A stretch of 6,575 bases of DNA from Patescibacteria group bacterium. Lineage in GTDB: Bacteria > Patescibacteriota > Saccharimonadia > CAILAD01 > GCA-016700035. Within the stretch, counting starts at the first letter, position 1. Each line of letters opens with the position of its first letter. Positions 5,346 through 6,575 of this stretch are shown here, piece after piece. The stretch is taken from the NCBI GenBank assembly GCA_030917125.1, contig JAUPVH010000018.1, positions 1 through 6,575 on the forward strand. The letters run 5' to 3'. The position numbers and the translations under genes were made by a program. The notes under the pieces are model-generated. The model saw only the letters and a program-made list of their open reading frames with translations, made no database searches and was not told where the DNA came from.

Positions 5346-6028
5346 CGCTCGTCCTCTTGGATAGTGATTTCCTCCCAAGCACCGGGCGTGAGCTCACCCA
5401 ATGTGTAGGGGCCATGTTGTAGACGCACCAGTCGTGTTACTGTGTGGCCGAGCGCTTCCATGCTCCGACGAATTTGACGATTACGACCCTCTTCTAGAGT
5501 TATAAGCACGCGTCGTTCACCATCGCGCTCAGCAGCTACAGCGCGACTTATACCGTCTTCTAGTTCGATGCCGTGAACGAGTAGGTCGAGATCGTTGTCG
5601 CTGAGTGCTTGCTTGGTGGTTACTTGATAAATGCGCCGTACGCCAAAAGACGGGTGCATAAGTTGATGCGCGAGGGCCCCGTCATTTGTGAGGAGAATGA
5701 GCCCCTCACTATCGCGATCAAGGCGCCCCACAATAATATCGTGGTGCCATCCGAGTGGCAGGAAATCAAAGAGTATTTTGTTGCTCTTCCCTTGCCGAAC
5801 GTGGGAAGAAATCACTTCTCGCGGTTTGTAAAAAGCGGTTAAGCGAGGCGCTTCGGCAGTTATTCGCAAGCTTTCTCCATCGAGGGTGATGTCATCTTTT
5901 ACAAGAGCCTGCTCTCCGGCTTCGGCAACGTGGCCATTACGGATTACCCTTCCCGAGTTAATAAGCTCGTCTGCCTTACGTCGAGATGCCGCCGCCCCGG
6001 CTAGCACCAGCCACTTATTGAGTCGCAT
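5342..6028 (-). CDS. rluB: 23S rRNA pseudouridine synthase of the RsuA/RluB family
   Basis: These enzymes convert a specific uridine in rRNA to pseudouridine. The 228-residue protein begins with an S4 RNA-binding domain (about 1-55: MRLNKWLVLAGAAASRRKAD and following). The catalytic domain comes next: GRLDRDSEGLILLTNDG (101-117) carries the catalytic Asp104, KPREVISS lies near 68-75, and the C-terminal block EGRNRQIRRSMEALGH begins at 180, followed by RLVRLQHGPYTLGEL. RluB, RluE, RluF and RsuA are hard to separate by motifs; the position directly after scpAB favours RluB-like (as with Bacillus ypuL). It overlaps the end of scpB by 14 bases and ends in an ATGA junction with the next gene. The only ribosome binding signal is a weak CAGG about nine bases before the ATG. 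Confidence 0.93.
   Translation of the reverse strand: MRLNKWLVLAGAAASRRKADELINSGRVIRNGHVAEAGEQALVKDDITLDGESLRITAEAPRLTAFYKPREVISSHVRQGKSNKILFDFLPLGWHHDIIVGRLDRDSEGLILLTNDGALAHQLMHPSFGVRRIYQVTTKQALSDNDLDLLVHGIELEDGISRAVAAERDGERRVLITLEEGRNRQIRRSMEALGHTVTRLVRLQHGPYTLGELTPGAWEEITIQEDER
5352..5357 (-). promoter_or_regulatory. Shine-Dalgarno sequence deciding the dacA-like start
   Basis: AGAGGA lies six bases before the ATG at 5345-5343 and within the last codons of rluB. It is one of only two convincing Shine-Dalgarno sequences in the window, and it supports this ATG over the in-frame upstream start at 5378. Confidence 0.7.
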
Positions 6029-6545
6029 GCGAGCCTGCTTTCTTTGATCGAGGCTTAGGTGGTAGCTCAGATTTTCCAGTTATACCCAGGCTTCGCCAAG
6101 CAAAGCTTGTGAGTTCATAGCTGATTGATTCCTCAGTATTGCTCGTCTTACTTTGCGAGACTAGATCTCGACTTAAGAGCGCGCGCAATGAGTTATCGCT
6201 AGGAGTACCGCGAATTTCATCGATCAGGTTTTTTGTGCAGGGCCCTTCGTAGGCAATGATAGTGAGAACTTCTAGGCTCGATTGCGATAGTGTTGGCGCT
6301 ACCTCTTTAGTAAATACTGTTATCTTCTCTCGTAGCTGTGGTGCAACTGCAAGTTCGTAACCAGTACTACTTTCTATGAGAGTAATCCCTCGATCTTGTA
6401 AGACCTTCTTGAGCTGGGAAAGCGCTGCATGAGTATCTTCGGCTGAGATCTCCAGTTTTTTAGCAAGTTCACTCGCACTCACTGGTGAAGTGCTGACAAA
6501 CAGGGTGGCTTCAACGAGCCCAACAAGATTAGCTGGCTTGGACAT
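6015..6545 (-). CDS. scpB: Segregation and condensation protein B
   Basis: ScpB is the winged-helix partner of the kleisin ScpA. Together they bind SMC and help fold and segregate the chromosome. The 176-residue protein matches the family's size. The first winged helix contains LVEATLFVSTSPVSASELAK. The second contains the diagnostic segment LSQSSLEVLTIIAYEGPCTKNLIDEIRG, interrupted here for reporting as LSQSSLEVLTIIAYEG then PCTKNLIDEIRG. The tail is basic and proline-rich (SELPPKPRSKKAGS), probably disordered. I chose the ATG at 6545 because AGGAAG lies six bases before it; the frame extends to a TTG at 6563 that would remove that spacing. The start overlaps the end of scpA by 17 bases, as in classical scpAB operons. 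Confidence 0.93.
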   Translation of the reverse strand: MSKPANLVGLVEATLFVSTSPVSASELAKKLEISAEDTHAALSQLKKVLQDRGITLIESSTGYELAVAPQLREKITVFTKEVAPTLSQSSLEVLTIIAYEGPCTKNLIDEIRGTPSDNSLRALLSRDLVSQSKTSNTEESISYELTSFAWRSLGITGKSELPPKPRSKKAGSHATQ

Positions 6546-6575
6546 AGGCTTCTTCCTGTTCAAAAATGAGCTTCA
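6529..6575 (-). CDS. scpA: Segregation and condensation protein A, last 14 codons (partial)
   Basis: Reading the minus strand from the window edge in the frame that ends with TAA at 6531-6529 gives KLIFEQEEAYVQAS. This resembles the ScpA C-terminus, where the pattern is leucine/lysine, then Gln-Glu-Glu, then an aromatic residue close to the end. The fragment overlaps the start of scpB by 17 bases, the usual arrangement of scpA and scpB. The rest of the gene is outside the window, so the call rests on a short tail plus context. Confidence 0.68.
   Translation of the reverse strand, partial: KLIFEQEEAYVQAS
6552..6557 (-). promoter_or_regulatory. Shine-Dalgarno sequence deciding the scpB start
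   Basis: AGGAAG lies six bases upstream of the ATG at 6545-6543 and inside the 3' end of scpA. It supports that ATG over the TTG at 6563. Confidence 0.7.

Noticed and set aside
1..6575. Alternative genetic code with UGA as an amino acid, as in some candidate phyla
   Set aside because: TGA ends dprA and rluB exactly where the families end and forms an ATGA junction with the next gene; no in-frame TGA occurs inside the conserved genes read here.

Overview
The window is a compact bacterial chromosome segment of core genes, nearly all on the minus strand. Read in the direction of transcription (from high to low coordinates) the order is scpA (3' tip only), scpB, an rluB-type pseudouridine synthase, a short D-Ala-D-Ala carboxypeptidase (dacA-like), der, pth, a non-coding gap of about 350-380 bases, dprA and topA (5' part only). 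All visible stops fit the standard bacterial code, including TGA. No transposase, phage, CRISPR or tRNA signal was seen. The scpAB-rluB-dacA neighbourhood recalls Gram-positive chromosomes. The tight overlaps, small proteins and mostly missing Shine-Dalgarno sequences would also fit a reduced genome such as a Candidate Phyla Radiation member (Saccharibacteria is possible). That assignment is inference only.

Layout: from 6575 down to 2605, six genes (scpA, scpB, rluB, dacA-like, der, pth) form an unbroken chain in which every neighbouring pair overlaps, by 17, 14, 4, 8 and 26 bases. They cover chromosome condensation (ScpAB), rRNA modification (RluB), cell-wall trimming (DacA), ribosome assembly (Der) and peptidyl-tRNA recycling (Pth). 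Downstream, dprA (DNA uptake and recombination) and topA (DNA supercoiling) follow on the same strand. topA has its own good sigma70-type promoter, which overlaps the dprA stop codon and has a perfect inverted repeat bracketing its -10 box.

The most interesting part is the gap at about 2257-2604. It holds what looks like a complete, independent plus-strand small-RNA gene: an extended -10 promoter (TTGACA, 17 bases, TACTAT, with TG one base upstream), about 180 bases of strongly structured sequence, and an intrinsic terminator. The main hairpin has a 14-bp perfect stem. Its apical loop carries a sequence almost identical to the 3' tail of 16S rRNA (the anti-Shine-Dalgarno), so the RNA could bind mRNA ribosome binding sites. 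I could not match it to tmRNA, RNase P RNA, SRP RNA or 6S RNA by eye. It is the best candidate here for something undescribed.
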